64,000 bases of DNA from Flavobacterium araucananum (GTDB taxonomy: Bacteria > Bacteroidota > Bacteroidia > Flavobacteriales > Flavobacteriaceae). The stretch covers positions 124,001 through 188,000 of the forward strand of contig NZ_MUGS01000002.1 in NCBI RefSeq assembly GCF_002222055.1, read 5' to 3'. Made by a program: the position numbers and the translations under genes. Positions 33,741-42,296 of the stretch are shown one piece after another (positions within the stretch are counted from its first letter, which is position 1; each line of letters opens with the position of its first letter). The notes beneath the pieces are model-generated. The model saw only the letters and a list, made by a program, of their open reading frames with translations. It did not search any database and was not told the origin of the DNA.

Positions 33741-35300
33741 ATGTTAAAACTTGTCCAAAAATTTCTACAAATAAATAGATACTCGGAAATTAAAAATGAG
33801 TTTAAGGATTTGTTTCTTTCTCATCCTAATTATCCAAGTTTATTTGCGATAACAGATTCTTTGGATTTGCTTTCTGTAGAGAATGCTGCGATAAGAGTTT
33901 CGAAAGAACAAATAGTAGATTTACCATCAAATTTTTTAGCCTATTTTAAAGAGGAACTTATATTGGTAGAGAAGGCTAAAAATTTCGTTCGAATCAATAC
34001 TATAAAAAAAGGAAGTTTGAAAATGCCGTATGAAAAATTCCTTTTGGACTGGAATGGAGTAATAGTTGCAATCGAACCAAATAATGTAATTGCAAGAGAA
34101 AATTTAAAAGTTGAATTCAGTTGGCTAAAATATACATTGCCACTTTTGCTTTCAGTTGGATTATCTTTTTTCTATAACACTTATAATTTATTTAGTGTTG
34201 TTTTTTTAATAACATCTGTTTTAGGGTTTATTGTTAGTGTTTTTATTGTTCAGGAAAAATTGGGTTTTAAAAATAGTTTTATTTCGAAATTTTGTAATCT
34301 AAGTTCTAATTCATCTTGTAGTTCAGTTATCAATAATAAGGAAGGAAATAACAATAAATGGATTAGTGTTCCGGATTTACCACTTATCTTTTTTGGTTCT
34401 AGTTTGATAGCCATTTTAGTTCAGCCATTGCAGTCTGCTATTTTTATAGGTTTCTTAAGTTTATTAGCGATACCTATTATAGTGTCTTCAATTTGGATTC
34501 AAAAATTTGAAATTCAAAAATGGTGTGTAATGTGTTTGGTAGTTTCGGCCTTGATTTTTTTACAAAGTGCTGTATGGTTTGCGTCAGATTTGTTTACGCT
34601 AAGTTTTAGTTTCGGGAGTATGTTTCCGTTTTTATTCTCCGTACTTCTTCTTATACCTATTTGGACAGTTTTAAAAACAACAGCAAAAGGAATATTAAGT
34701 ACAGAAAATGCTCTGAAAGAGATGAAAAAATTCAAAAGAAATTATTCTCTATTGAATTTCTTATCAAAAAAAGTGCCTTACACAAACGGATTTGAGGACT
34801 TAAGAGGTTTGAATTTTGGAAATAGAAATGCAGCAGTAAAGCTTTCGATCATTATAAGTCCAAGTTGTGAACATTGTCATAAGACATTTCAAGAGGCATT
34901 TGATCTGGTTTTAAGATTTCCGGACAAGATTTTTTTAAATGTGTTATTTAATATTAATCCTGAAAACGCAGAAAACCCATATAAGGCAGTTGTCGAAAGA
35001 CTTTTAACCATAAACAGGGCAACTCCCGGAAAAACGGTAGAAGCTATTTCAGATTGGCATATCAAAAATATAGGACTTAAAAAGTGGTTGAAAAAGTGGA
35101 ATGTTGATTCTGTCAACATGATGGTCAATCAGGAAATACAAAAACAATATGATTGGTGTTCGAAAAATAATTTCAATTATACACCGGTTAAGATTGTAAA
35201 CGAAAGAGTATTTCCTAATGAATATGAACTCAATGAGCTAAAATATTTCTTGAATGATTTTGTTGAAGAAATTGAAATATTGGAGAAAAAGATAGCTTAA
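33741..35300 (+). CDS. VKOR-thioredoxin fusion with degenerate C39-like N-terminal domain
   Basis: The 519-residue protein has three parts. Residues 1-125 resemble a C39 peptidase fold (FLSHPNYPSLFAITDSLD), but the catalytic Cys is absent, so it is likely a peptide-binding domain. Residues about 130-320 are a membrane VKOR (vitamin K epoxide reductase) domain with four helices or more, loop cysteines Cys185 and Cys193 and the active CVMC pair Cys262/Cys265. Residues 350-519 are a thioredoxin/DsbA-like domain with CEHC, Cys376/Cys379. Such enzymes make disulfides with a quinone. The next two genes encode peptides with six cysteines each, the obvious substrates. Confidence 0.87.
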   Translation: MLKLVQKFLQINRYSEIKNEFKDLFLSHPNYPSLFAITDSLDLLSVENAAIRVSKEQIVDLPSNFLAYFKEELILVEKAKNFVRINTIKKGSLKMPYEKFLLDWNGVIVAIEPNNVIARENLKVEFSWLKYTLPLLLSVGLSFFYNTYNLFSVVFLITSVLGFIVSVFIVQEKLGFKNSFISKFCNLSSNSSCSSVINNKEGNNNKWISVPDLPLIFFGSSLIAILVQPLQSAIFIGFLSLLAIPIIVSSIWIQKFEIQKWCVMCLVVSALIFLQSAVWFASDLFTLSFSFGSMFPFLFSVLLLIPIWTVLKTTAKGILSTENALKEMKKFKRNYSLLNFLSKKVPYTNGFEDLRGLNFGNRNAAVKLSIIISPSCEHCHKTFQEAFDLVLRFPDKIFLNVLFNINPENAENPYKAVVERLLTINRATPGKTVEAISDWHIKNIGLKKWLKKWNVDSVNMMVNQEIQKQYDWCSKNNFNYTPVKIVNERVFPNEYELNELKYFLNDFVEEIEILEKKIA

Positions 35301-35351
35301 GGAAATTTGTTTATCTAAGGTTAGAGAAGTAATTACTTAAAGTAATGCATC

Positions 35352-35573
35352 ATGATTAAAAATATTTTGAACCTGGACGGCGCTTATTTGTTAAGTGCAT
35401 ACGAACAAAAAAGTATACAAGGAGGACAGCCAATTCAACCGTCGACCTGTCACTGCTTTTGTAGTAATTCGCACGGATCAGTTAGTGCATCGTGTTTTAC
35501 ATATTGTCCCGATGGATCAATTCCGGGATTAAGTGAAGGAAGTACCGGAAATTGTAAGTTTCCATTTGAATAA
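35352..35573 (+). CDS. Double-glycine leader peptide with six-cysteine core (peptide A)
   Basis: The 73-residue precursor has a 25-residue leader, MIKNILNLDGAYLLSAYEQK then SIQGG, of the Bacteroidota bacteriocin-type signal class. The 48-residue core begins QPIQPSTCHCFC and has six cysteines (TC, HC, FC, SC, YC, NC), enough for three disulfides. It follows the disulfide-forming enzyme and precedes the C39 exporter. The core is polar with Ser/Gly/Pro, unlike classical pediocin. It could be a bacteriocin, a signal or another secreted microprotein; no immunity gene is recognised. Confidence 0.85.
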   Translation: MIKNILNLDGAYLLSAYEQKSIQGGQPIQPSTCHCFCSNSHGSVSASCFTYCPDGSIPGLSEGSTGNCKFPFE

Positions 35574-35578
35574 ATAAT

Positions 35579-35770
35579 ATGTTAAAGAAGATTTTGAATT
35601 TAGAAAATGCTCAATACATAAGCAAAAATGAGCAAAAAACAATAAAAGGAGGTATTCCTGAATGTTGGATTTATGCTATCGAAGCCGGATGTGTTTTGAT
35701 ACCCGTAGGCGGAACTTGTCCTGTAAATACATTAGCAGGTATTTGTGACACAAGTCGTCTTTGTTGTTAA
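35579..35770 (+). CDS. Double-glycine leader peptide with six-cysteine core (peptide B)
   Basis: The 63-residue precursor starts five bases after peptide A ends. The leader is MLKKILNLENAQYISKNEQK and TIKGG, giving a 38-residue core, IPECWIYAIEAGCVLIPVGG and on to SRLCC. Six cysteines are again present, in a different spacing and a more hydrophobic core than in peptide A. The leaders of A and B are related (ILNL, then EQKxIxGG) and distantly similar to those of the three minus-strand peptides. It is probably a two-peptide operon product with A. Confidence 0.85.
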   Translation: MLKKILNLENAQYISKNEQKTIKGGIPECWIYAIEAGCVLIPVGGTCPVNTLAGICDTSRLCC

Positions 35771-35830
35771 TTTTTAACCGTTTTAAGAGAAATACAATAC
35801 AGCCTTTTTTAGAATTTAGTCATGTTTTTT

Positions 35831-36033
35831 TTAATTTGTAGGCGCTCGATCGTGGAACATTGAGCAATTTCCCCACATTGATGATTGGTGTAGGGATTCT
35901 TAGGAAATTGGTCACTGAGTTGATTTTAATTGGTTAGGGTTAACCAGTGCCATGTCCTACAGAAATTGTATTTCTAATAAATATGTTTTTAAATACTTTA
36001 GCAGAGAAGATTATATCTTCTCTGTTTTTTTTT
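35831..36033 (+). ncRNA. Candidate structured RNA and terminator between peptides and exporter
   Basis: This gap has no ORF with a leader. A TTAATTTG box at 35831-35838 resembles a -7 element. A relatively GC-rich segment follows (GGCGCTCGATCGTGG, CCCCACATTGATG, then the hairpin TGGTTAGGGTTAACCA at about 35930-35945), ending in a clear terminator, CAGAGAAGA/TCTTCTCTG plus nine T residues at 36002-36033. It could be a 3' UTR of the peptide operon that limits exporter expression, or a separate small RNA of about 190 nt. Neither is proved. Confidence 0.35.
36002..36033 (+). terminator. Terminator before the exporter gene
   Basis: CAGAGAAGA and TCTTCTCTG flank a five-base loop and are followed by nine T residues. 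No convincing promoter is visible between it and the exporter start, so readthrough may set exporter levels. Confidence 0.85.
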
Positions 36034-36086
36034 GACCTAAATAAAAAAAAATAATCTTAAATTGCTCTGGAATAAATCATTAAAAA

Positions 36087-38279
36087 TTGAAAAAATTCAC
36101 CAATTATAAGCAAGCTGATTATAAAGATTGCGGCCCTACATGTTTAAAAATTATAGCTAAGCATTACGGAAAAACAATCCAGATTCAAGAGTTGAGAAAC
36201 ATTAGCGAAACAACTCGTGAAGGAAGTAATTTGCTTTTTTTGAGTGATGCAGCAGAGAAAATAGGATTCAGGACATTAGGCGTAAAATTAAATCTGGAGA
36301 GATTAGAAGAAGCCCCATTGCCTTGTGTTTTACATTGGAACAAAAACCACTACGTAGTACTTTATAAAATCAATAAAGGAACCTATTACCTGTCTGATCC
36401 CGCTTTTGGTTTAATTCAATACAACAAACAGGATTTTATTAAATTCTGGATCGGAAATAATGCTAATGAAACAACCGAAGAAGGAATCGCATTATTGATA
36501 GAAGCCACCCCAAAGTTTTTTCAATCCGACTTTGATAAAGAAGAGAATAATGGGCTGGGCTTTAAAATGTTAGCGCAATATGTGTTGCGATACAAATCTT
36601 TTTTGACCCAGCTTAGTATAGGATTACTCGCAAGTAGTTTGATACAGCTAATTTTTCCGTTTCTAACCCAAAGTATTGTTGATATTGGAATTCAAAATCA
36701 AAATATTCATTTTATTTACCTCATTCTCTTTGCGCAATTATTTCTTTTTGCAGGACGAACAGGCTTAGAGCTCATTAGGAGTTGGATATTACTGCATCTT
36801 TCTACCCGAATAAACATATCGCTTATCTCAGATTTCTTTATTAAATTAATGAACCTGCCCATTTCATTTTTTGATGTTCGAATGACCGGAGATATTATGC
36901 AACGTATTAATGATCATCGCAGGATCGAAAAAATCCTGACCACCTCTTCTCTAAATGTTTTATTTTCTGTCATTAATATGTTTGTCATGGGAGGCGTTCT
37001 GGCCTATTTTAATTTGCAGATATTTTTTGTGTTTTTTGCCGGAAGTATTCTTTATTTTGGGTGGATAACCCTATTTTTGAAACGAAGAGAAGTTCTGGAT
37101 TACAAACGTTTTGCCGAAGTTTCGCAAGAACAAAGCAAAGTCATGGAACTCATTAACGGCATGCAGGAAATTAAACTGCACAATGCCGAGAAACAAAAGC
37201 GTTGGGGATGGGAATATATTCAGGCTCGACTTTTCAGGGTTTCTATAAAAGGATTGGTTTTAGAACAAACACAAACCATTGGTTCCTCCGTAATCAACGA
37301 ACTAAAAAATATTTTCATCATATTTCTATCTGCCAAATTAGTAATCGATGGTTCTATAACCCTTGGAATGATGTTGGCGATTAGTTCAATCGTAGGCAGC
37401 TTAAACGGGCCAATAACGCAACTTATAGAATTTGTAAGAGAACTTCAGGATGCAAAAATATCATTGGCCAGATTATCTGAAATTCATGAAAAAGAAGATG
37501 AAACCCAACAAGAAATGCATCAAACCAGCGATGTACCTTTTGATTCGGATATTGATATTAAAGAGCTTTCGTATCGCTATTTAGGATCAGATGTTCCTGT
37601 TCTGGATAATTTGACGCTAAAAATCCCCGCCAATAAAATAACCGCAATAGTGGGTGTGAGCGGAAGCGGAAAAACGACTTTGATGAAACTGCTCCTTAAA
37701 TTTTATGAACCTGAAAAAGGAGAAGTCACCATTGGTAATACACAACTTAAAAACATTTCGCAAAAAGCCTGGCGATCCAATATTGGAGCCGTTATGCAGG
37801 AAGGTTTTATTTTTAGTGACACCATTGCCAATAATATTGCCATTGGTGTGGATAAAATAGATAAAGAACGGTTGGTTTATGCAGCAGATGTAGCCAATAT
37901 AAAAGAATACATTAATGGTTTGCCATTGGGTTATAATACTAAAATTGGTGCCGAAGGAGTAGGGATGAGCACAGGGCAAAAACAGCGTTTACTCATTGCA
38001 AGAGCTGTTTATAAAAACCCTGAAATCTTGTTTTTTGACGAAGCCACATCTGCCTTAGATGCTAACAACGAAAAAGAAATTATGCAAAAACTGGATCTCT
38101 TTTTTAAAGACAAAACGGTAGTCGTTATTGCCCATCGATTGAGTACTGTAATCAATGCAGATCAAATCGTGGTTTTAGACAAAGGCAAAATTATCGAAAT
38201 AGGAAATCATTCTGCTTTGGTGCAGCAAAAAGGCAATTACTTCGAACTGGTTAAAAATCAATTACAATTAGGAAACTAA
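36087..38279 (+). CDS. C39-peptidase ABC exporter for double-glycine peptides
   Basis: The 730-residue protein starts with TTG and has a complete N-terminal C39 protease with Cys15 (DCGPTC), His88 (NHYVVLY) and Asp104 (LSDPAFG), which cuts after GG in the leaders. Six-helix transmembrane region: about 165-440. The ATP-binding domain has Walker A GVSGSGKTT, a modified signature MSTGQKQR (S-T-G instead of S-G-G), Walker B ILFFDEATSALD and the H-loop AHRLSTV. It therefore processes and exports the peptides encoded upstream. The HlyD adaptor starts three bases after its stop. No TolC-like gene is in the window. Confidence 0.93.
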   Translation: MKKFTNYKQADYKDCGPTCLKIIAKHYGKTIQIQELRNISETTREGSNLLFLSDAAEKIGFRTLGVKLNLERLEEAPLPCVLHWNKNHYVVLYKINKGTYYLSDPAFGLIQYNKQDFIKFWIGNNANETTEEGIALLIEATPKFFQSDFDKEENNGLGFKMLAQYVLRYKSFLTQLSIGLLASSLIQLIFPFLTQSIVDIGIQNQNIHFIYLILFAQLFLFAGRTGLELIRSWILLHLSTRINISLISDFFIKLMNLPISFFDVRMTGDIMQRINDHRRIEKILTTSSLNVLFSVINMFVMGGVLAYFNLQIFFVFFAGSILYFGWITLFLKRREVLDYKRFAEVSQEQSKVMELINGMQEIKLHNAEKQKRWGWEYIQARLFRVSIKGLVLEQTQTIGSSVINELKNIFIIFLSAKLVIDGSITLGMMLAISSIVGSLNGPITQLIEFVRELQDAKISLARLSEIHEKEDETQQEMHQTSDVPFDSDIDIKELSYRYLGSDVPVLDNLTLKIPANKITAIVGVSGSGKTTLMKLLLKFYEPEKGEVTIGNTQLKNISQKAWRSNIGAVMQEGFIFSDTIANNIAIGVDKIDKERLVYAADVANIKEYINGLPLGYNTKIGAEGVGMSTGQKQRLLIARAVYKNPEILFFDEATSALDANNEKEIMQKLDLFFKDKTVVVIAHRLSTVINADQIVVLDKGKIIEIGNHSALVQQKGNYFELVKNQLQLGN

Positions 38280-38282
38280 ATC

Positions 38283-39575
38283 ATGGCAGAAGATACTACA
38301 TTCGAACTAAGAAGTGAAGAAGTTCAGGACATTCTAACCAAAGTCCCCCATTGGATGATCCGTTGGGGAACAGTATTGATCTTTGTGATTATTTTCTTAC
38401 TGTTTTTTGTGTCTTGGTTTATTAAATATCCCGATGTTGTCAATACACAAATTGTTATTACAACCAATATTCCGCCAGAGAAAATAGTCTCAAAATCTTC
38501 CGGTCGTATCGTAGCAATTTTAGTAAAAGACAAATCGGTAGTTTCCAAAAACAGTACCCTGGCTATTATTGAAAACACAGCCAATTACAAAGATGTTTTT
38601 CAATTAAAAAAAATAGTAGATCAGTATGATATCAATAATCCCAAGAAAGTGTTTCCTTTTGGAGTATTAAAAAACATACAACTGGGCGAAATTGAAAGTG
38701 CTTATGCCGTATTTCAAAAAGATTATCAGGCAGAACAATTAAATAAAGACCTGCAACCTTTTGAAGTCGAAAACAGAGCGCAGGTTTCTGAGAAAATTCA
38801 GATCAAAGAACGATTAGAAATTCTGCAACAGCAAAAAGTACTTAACGAAAGTGAATTGCAACTCCAGAAAAATGAAATTGCCCGTTTTGAAACCTTGTTC
38901 AACAAAGGTATTATTTCGGCTCAGGAGATGGAAGCTAAAAAATTGAGTTACCTGCAAGCTCAAAAGAGCTATAAAAGCCTTTTAACGTCTATTTCGCAAT
39001 TAAGGTCTTCTTTGATTGATAATACAAAACTAAGTCAGAATTCGCATATAAGCGGCACTAAAGAAGAAGTTACACTGGGAAGAAATATGACGCAATCTTT
39101 CTATCAGCTTAAAAAAGTGATAAAAGACTGGGAATTGACCTATGCACTAAAATCATCCGTTAGCGGAGTGGTTACTTTCTTGCAGGTCTGGACAGAGAAT
39201 CAAACCATCAGTGTGGGGGATAATGTTTTTTCTATAATCCCAGATACTAAGAACGGTTTTGTGGGCAAAGTAAAAGCGCCGGCTTTAAATTCCGGTAAAA
39301 TAAAAGTTGGACAAAGGGTAAATATTCGGTTAGCGAATTTTCCTGACCGTGAATTTGGTGTGCTAAAAGGTACGATTCGAAATATTTCTCTGGTTCCCGA
39401 TAAAGACGGTAATTTGCTTATTGATGTAGCTTTGCCAAACGGATTAAAAACTTCATATAAAAAACAAATCGTTTTTCAACAGGAGATGAAGGGAAGTGCC
39501 GAAATTATAACCGAAGATCTACGATTAATTGAAAGAATCTTATATCAGTTTAAAAGTATTTTTGAACAGGTTTAA
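38283..39575 (+). CDS. HlyD-family membrane-fusion protein for the peptide exporter
   Basis: The 430-residue protein has an N-terminal cytoplasmic stretch, one transmembrane helix at about residues 27-50 (WGTVLIFVIIFLLFFVSWFI), a lipoyl/barrel-sandwich hybrid half (KIVSKSSGRIVAILVKDKSVV), a long helical hairpin (EKIQIKERLEILQQQKVLNE...ETLFNKGIISAQEMEAKKLS) and a returning barrel (SGVVTFLQVWTENQTISVGD, KVGQRVNIRLANFP). It bridges the ABC exporter to an outer-membrane channel. It is coupled to the exporter gene by a three-base gap. Its end overlaps the convergent trmN6 gene by four bases. Confidence 0.9.
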   Translation: MAEDTTFELRSEEVQDILTKVPHWMIRWGTVLIFVIIFLLFFVSWFIKYPDVVNTQIVITTNIPPEKIVSKSSGRIVAILVKDKSVVSKNSTLAIIENTANYKDVFQLKKIVDQYDINNPKKVFPFGVLKNIQLGEIESAYAVFQKDYQAEQLNKDLQPFEVENRAQVSEKIQIKERLEILQQQKVLNESELQLQKNEIARFETLFNKGIISAQEMEAKKLSYLQAQKSYKSLLTSISQLRSSLIDNTKLSQNSHISGTKEEVTLGRNMTQSFYQLKKVIKDWELTYALKSSVSGVVTFLQVWTENQTISVGDNVFSIIPDTKNGFVGKVKAPALNSGKIKVGQRVNIRLANFPDREFGVLKGTIRNISLVPDKDGNLLIDVALPNGLKTSYKKQIVFQQEMKGSAEIITEDLRLIERILYQFKSIFEQV

Positions 39576-40279
39576 AACTTTAGATAAAAATCTTTGGTCA
39601 AATCGATATACTCAGGAGTATAAACATGTCTGTCTATTTCGATTGTTAATTCGTCGATTTCAGTTTCCGTATTTTCATTTCGGCTAAAAGCCAATAGACT
39701 ACGCTTGACGGGAGAATTTGGATTGCCTTTTACGTGTGTAATTTTTAGGGGATATAATTCAGCTTCTTTTGCCAAAGCAATAAAGTTTTCTTCTTCTTTA
39801 AAGGGTAGAATAACGGCAAATATTCCGTTTTCAGATAGTAATAAATCTGCGGCCTCGATTAATTCTTCAAAAGGCATAGCATCTTGAAAACGGGCCAAAT
39901 CACGTTGTTCGTTTTCTGTTTTATAATCTTCTGAATAAAAAGGAGGATTGGAAACAATCAGATCATATTCGTCTTCCGGTTCTTCGATAAATTCATCCAA
40001 ACCTGCATGAAAACAAAATAAACGATCACCCCAAGGAGAGTTTTCGAAATTATCAACAGCTTGTTCATAAGCCTCTTCATCAATTTCAAGAGCGTCAATT
40101 TGTTCAGCATGAGTGCGCTGAGCAAGCATTAAAGCAATAATTCCAGTTCCGGCGCCAATGTCTAATATGCTAAACGGATTATGGTTTACCGGAGCCCAGG
40201 AGCCCAATAAAACACCATCTGTGCCGACTTTCATAGCAGTTTTGTCTTGTTTTACAGAAAATTGCTTAAACTGAAACAT
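39572..40279 (-). CDS. trmN6: tRNA1(Val) adenine-N6 methyltransferase
   Basis: The 235-residue protein has the Rossmann methyltransferase core with ILDIGAGTGIIALMLAQ as SAM-binding motif I and SNPPFYSED as the catalytic (D/N)PPF motif IV used by N6-adenine methyltransferases. MFQFKQFSVKQDKTAMKVGTDG is the characteristic start of the YfiC/TrmN6 family, which methylates A37 of tRNA-Val. It ends overlapping the HlyD gene and lies 89 bp downstream of rimM, with which it may be cotranscribed. Confidence 0.92.
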   Translation of the reverse strand: MFQFKQFSVKQDKTAMKVGTDGVLLGSWAPVNHNPFSILDIGAGTGIIALMLAQRTHAEQIDALEIDEEAYEQAVDNFENSPWGDRLFCFHAGLDEFIEEPEDEYDLIVSNPPFYSEDYKTENEQRDLARFQDAMPFEELIEAADLLLSENGIFAVILPFKEEENFIALAKEAELYPLKITHVKGNPNSPVKRSLLAFSRNENTETEIDELTIEIDRHVYTPEYIDLTKDFYLKF

Positions 40280-40368
40280 TTTATTTATGATTATAGGTTA
40301 ACAATTTAGATTCTAAGAAATTAATTATAATCTAAAAATCCAGCAATCTAAGAAGTCTAAAAATCTAA

Positions 40369-40893
40369 TTAAAGGTACATTTCTACCAATCCTTCCGGAA
40401 GGTTCATGATCACTTTTTTATTCTCACGATCAATTTTTACAAGAAAATGGTCGATCATCGGGATCAGCATTTCTACTTCACCGTTCAAAACTTCAAAAAG
40501 TGGTTGTGCTGTGGTATCGTTTACGGCAGCAATTTTTCCAAAAACGCCTAAACGCTGGTCTTCGATTTCAAAACCAATTACCTCGTGAAAATAAAATTTG
40601 TTACCGCTAAGTTTTGGTAACATATTTAGAGGAAGATAAATGGCATTGCCCATAATGGCATCTGCATCTTCTTCTGTATTCATGTCTTCGAAACGAATTC
40701 TTAAAAAATCGTTTTTGTGCAAGGAACTTTTTTCAATAAAAAAAGGAACCAGGTGTTTGTTGCATTCAACAAACACTGATTCCAGATTTTCGTATAACTC
40801 AGGTTCGTCCGTGTCTAAATAAGCCAGAACTTCACCTTTGAAACTAAATTTTTTAGCGATTTTACCTAAATAAAAACAATCTTCTTTACGCAT
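40369..40893 (-). CDS. rimM: Ribosome maturation factor RimM
   Basis: The 174-residue protein starts MRKEDCFYLGKIAKKFSFKGEV, the RimM N-terminal beta-barrel, and continues with a PRC-barrel domain (FEIEDQRLGVFGKIAAVNDT... ELLIPM-like MLIPMIDHFLVKIDRENKKV). RimM binds S19 and helps assembly of the 30S head. It lies 15 bp downstream of rpsP on the same strand, the arrangement conserved in bacteria. Confidence 0.95.
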   Translation of the reverse strand: MRKEDCFYLGKIAKKFSFKGEVLAYLDTDEPELYENLESVFVECNKHLVPFFIEKSSLHKNDFLRIRFEDMNTEEDADAIMGNAIYLPLNMLPKLSGNKFYFHEVIGFEIEDQRLGVFGKIAAVNDTTAQPLFEVLNGEVEMLIPMIDHFLVKIDRENKKVIMNLPEGLVEMYL

Positions 40894-40908
40894 TCCCGCT
40901 AATTATAA

Positions 40909-41472
40909 TTATGCCTCAGTTGTTTCGTTATTTTCTTCAGCAGCAGGAGCTTCTTCAGTTGATCCTTCAACTTCAGCAACTTCTTCAACTGCAGGATTTG
41001 CAGCAGCGATAGCGTCAGCTTCAGCCTGAGCTGCAGCAGCTAAACGTTTAGCGTTAACTTCTTGTTCTGCTTTAAAAGCTTTAGCTCTGGCATCAGCTTG
41101 CGCTTTTGTTAAACCGTCTTTTTTAGCGTCAACTTTTCCAGCTTTAGCATCTAACCAAGCAGATAATTTAGCATCAGCTTGTTCTTGAGTCAAAGCACCT
41201 TTACGAATACCTCCATCAAGGTGGTGTTTCAATAAAGCACCTTTGTAAGAAAGAATTGCTCTAGCCGTATCAGTAGGTTGAGCACCATTGTGCAACCATT
41301 TTACTGCGCTATCAATGTTTAATTCGATAGTTGCAGGATTTGTGTTTGGATTGTAAGTACCGATTTTCTCTAAGTATTTACCATCTCTTTTTGAGCGTGC
41401 ATCTGCAGCTACAACCCAGTAAAAAGGTTTTTGTTTTTTACCGTGTCTTTGTAATCTAATTTTTACTGACAT
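40909..41472 (-). CDS. rpsP: 30S ribosomal protein S16 with long C-terminal extension
   Basis: The first 85 residues (MSVKIRLQRHGKKQKPFYWVVAADARS...) are S16, with the AILSYKGALLKHHL end. The remaining 100 residues are an Ala/Glu/Lys-rich low-complexity tail ending in EEAPAAEENNETTEA. Ordinary S16 is about 80-90 residues; the extension is usual in Flavobacteriia. The gene is followed 15 bp later by rimM. A consensus TATCTTTG box lies at 41522-41529. Confidence 0.96.
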   Translation of the reverse strand: MSVKIRLQRHGKKQKPFYWVVAADARSKRDGKYLEKIGTYNPNTNPATIELNIDSAVKWLHNGAQPTDTARAILSYKGALLKHHLDGGIRKGALTQEQADAKLSAWLDAKAGKVDAKKDGLTKAQADARAKAFKAEQEVNAKRLAAAAQAEADAIAAANPAVEEVAEVEGSTEEAPAAEENNETTEA

Positions 41473-41521
41473 AATCTTATGATTAAATTTTGAGGTACTC
41501 GACCTCTGTTAATTAAGGGCG

Positions 41522-41529
41522 CAAAGATA
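41522..41529 (-). promoter_or_regulatory. -7 box (TATCTTTG) of the rpsP-rimM operon
   Basis: TATCTTTG on the minus strand lies 50 bp before the rpsP ATG and is followed by GCGC; it is the consensus form of the phylum. A TTTG lies 25 bp upstream, somewhat too far for a good -33. Confidence 0.6.
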
Positions 41530-41672
41530 TAATTTTTTTATGAATTATGCGTTCCAAACTTTATTAAATATACTGAAGAAGGATTTTGATCTTTTTTTAG
41601 TTGTTTTTCCAAGTTCAAATTTCCAATTCTTTTAGTTCAGATGAGGCTTTTATGCCTCAAATTCATGATTTT

Positions 41673-42146
41673 ATGAAAAAATACTTTTGTTTATTATTAC
41701 CTGTTTTTTTACTGGCATCTTGTACAGAGGATGTAAAATTCAATAACCCTGCCTTTCAAAGTTTAAAGGATAATGTTTTTTGGAGGGCTCAAAATTATAG
41801 TGCTCATGTAGAAACAAGTGGGATCGTTGTTATTCAGGGATCGTTAGGATACGAAAAAGTAACTTTTAGATTACCGTCTTCGTCTCCGCAAACTTATATT
41901 TTGGGTGTTGATGATTCGTCAGTTGCAACATACTCAAATACACTTCCGTCTCAATTGGCAGAATTTAGCACAGGCACAAATAAAGGAAGTGGTCAGATTA
42001 TAGTTACCGACTATAATGCTGAGGCACAAACTATTTCAGGAACATTTAGGTTTAATGCCGTTAATAGGGATGAGGGTAATCCCGAAAAACCGGGAATAAG
42101 TTTTACGGAAGGGGTTTTTTATAAAATTCCAATTTCTCCTAATTAG
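41673..42146 (+). CDS. Small lipoprotein (possibly DUF6252-like)
   Basis: From the ATG at 41673 the product is 157 residues, beginning MKKYFCLLLPVFLLASC with a clear lipobox; an ATG-less in-frame extension upstream is not needed. The mature part is a beta-rich domain with NNPAFQSLKDNVFWRAQNYSA and ISGTFRFNAVN, which resembles the DUF6252 lipoproteins of Flavobacteriia, in which a small ligand-free beta sandwich is expected. No active-site motif is seen. It is single between rpsP (divergent) and the RRM gene. Confidence 0.7.
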   Translation: MKKYFCLLLPVFLLASCTEDVKFNNPAFQSLKDNVFWRAQNYSAHVETSGIVVIQGSLGYEKVTFRLPSSSPQTYILGVDDSSVATYSNTLPSQLAEFSTGTNKGSGQIIVTDYNAEAQTISGTFRFNAVNRDEGNPEKPGISFTEGVFYKIPISPN

Positions 42147-42264
42147 AGTGCCAGGGGTTAAGTTTTTAATTTACAATTGTTTGGTTTTATTGATTTATGT
42201 TTTTTTAAATCAAAATAAAAACATAAATAAACTAATATATAGTAGATTACAGAAAAAATAAGAC

Positions 42265-42272
42265 TACATTTG
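42265..42272 (+). promoter_or_regulatory. -7 box (TACATTTG) of the RRM gene
   Basis: TACATTTG matches TAnnTTTG and lies 24 bp before the ATG at 42297. Confidence 0.6.
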
Positions 42273-42296
42273 CTACATTATTATAAATAAGTACAT

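Noticed and set aside
35352..38279. Lanthipeptide or lasso-peptide pathway
   Set aside because: No LanM/LanB/LanC, radical SAM, or lasso cyclase gene is present. The only maturation enzyme seen is the VKOR-thioredoxin protein, which fits disulfides.
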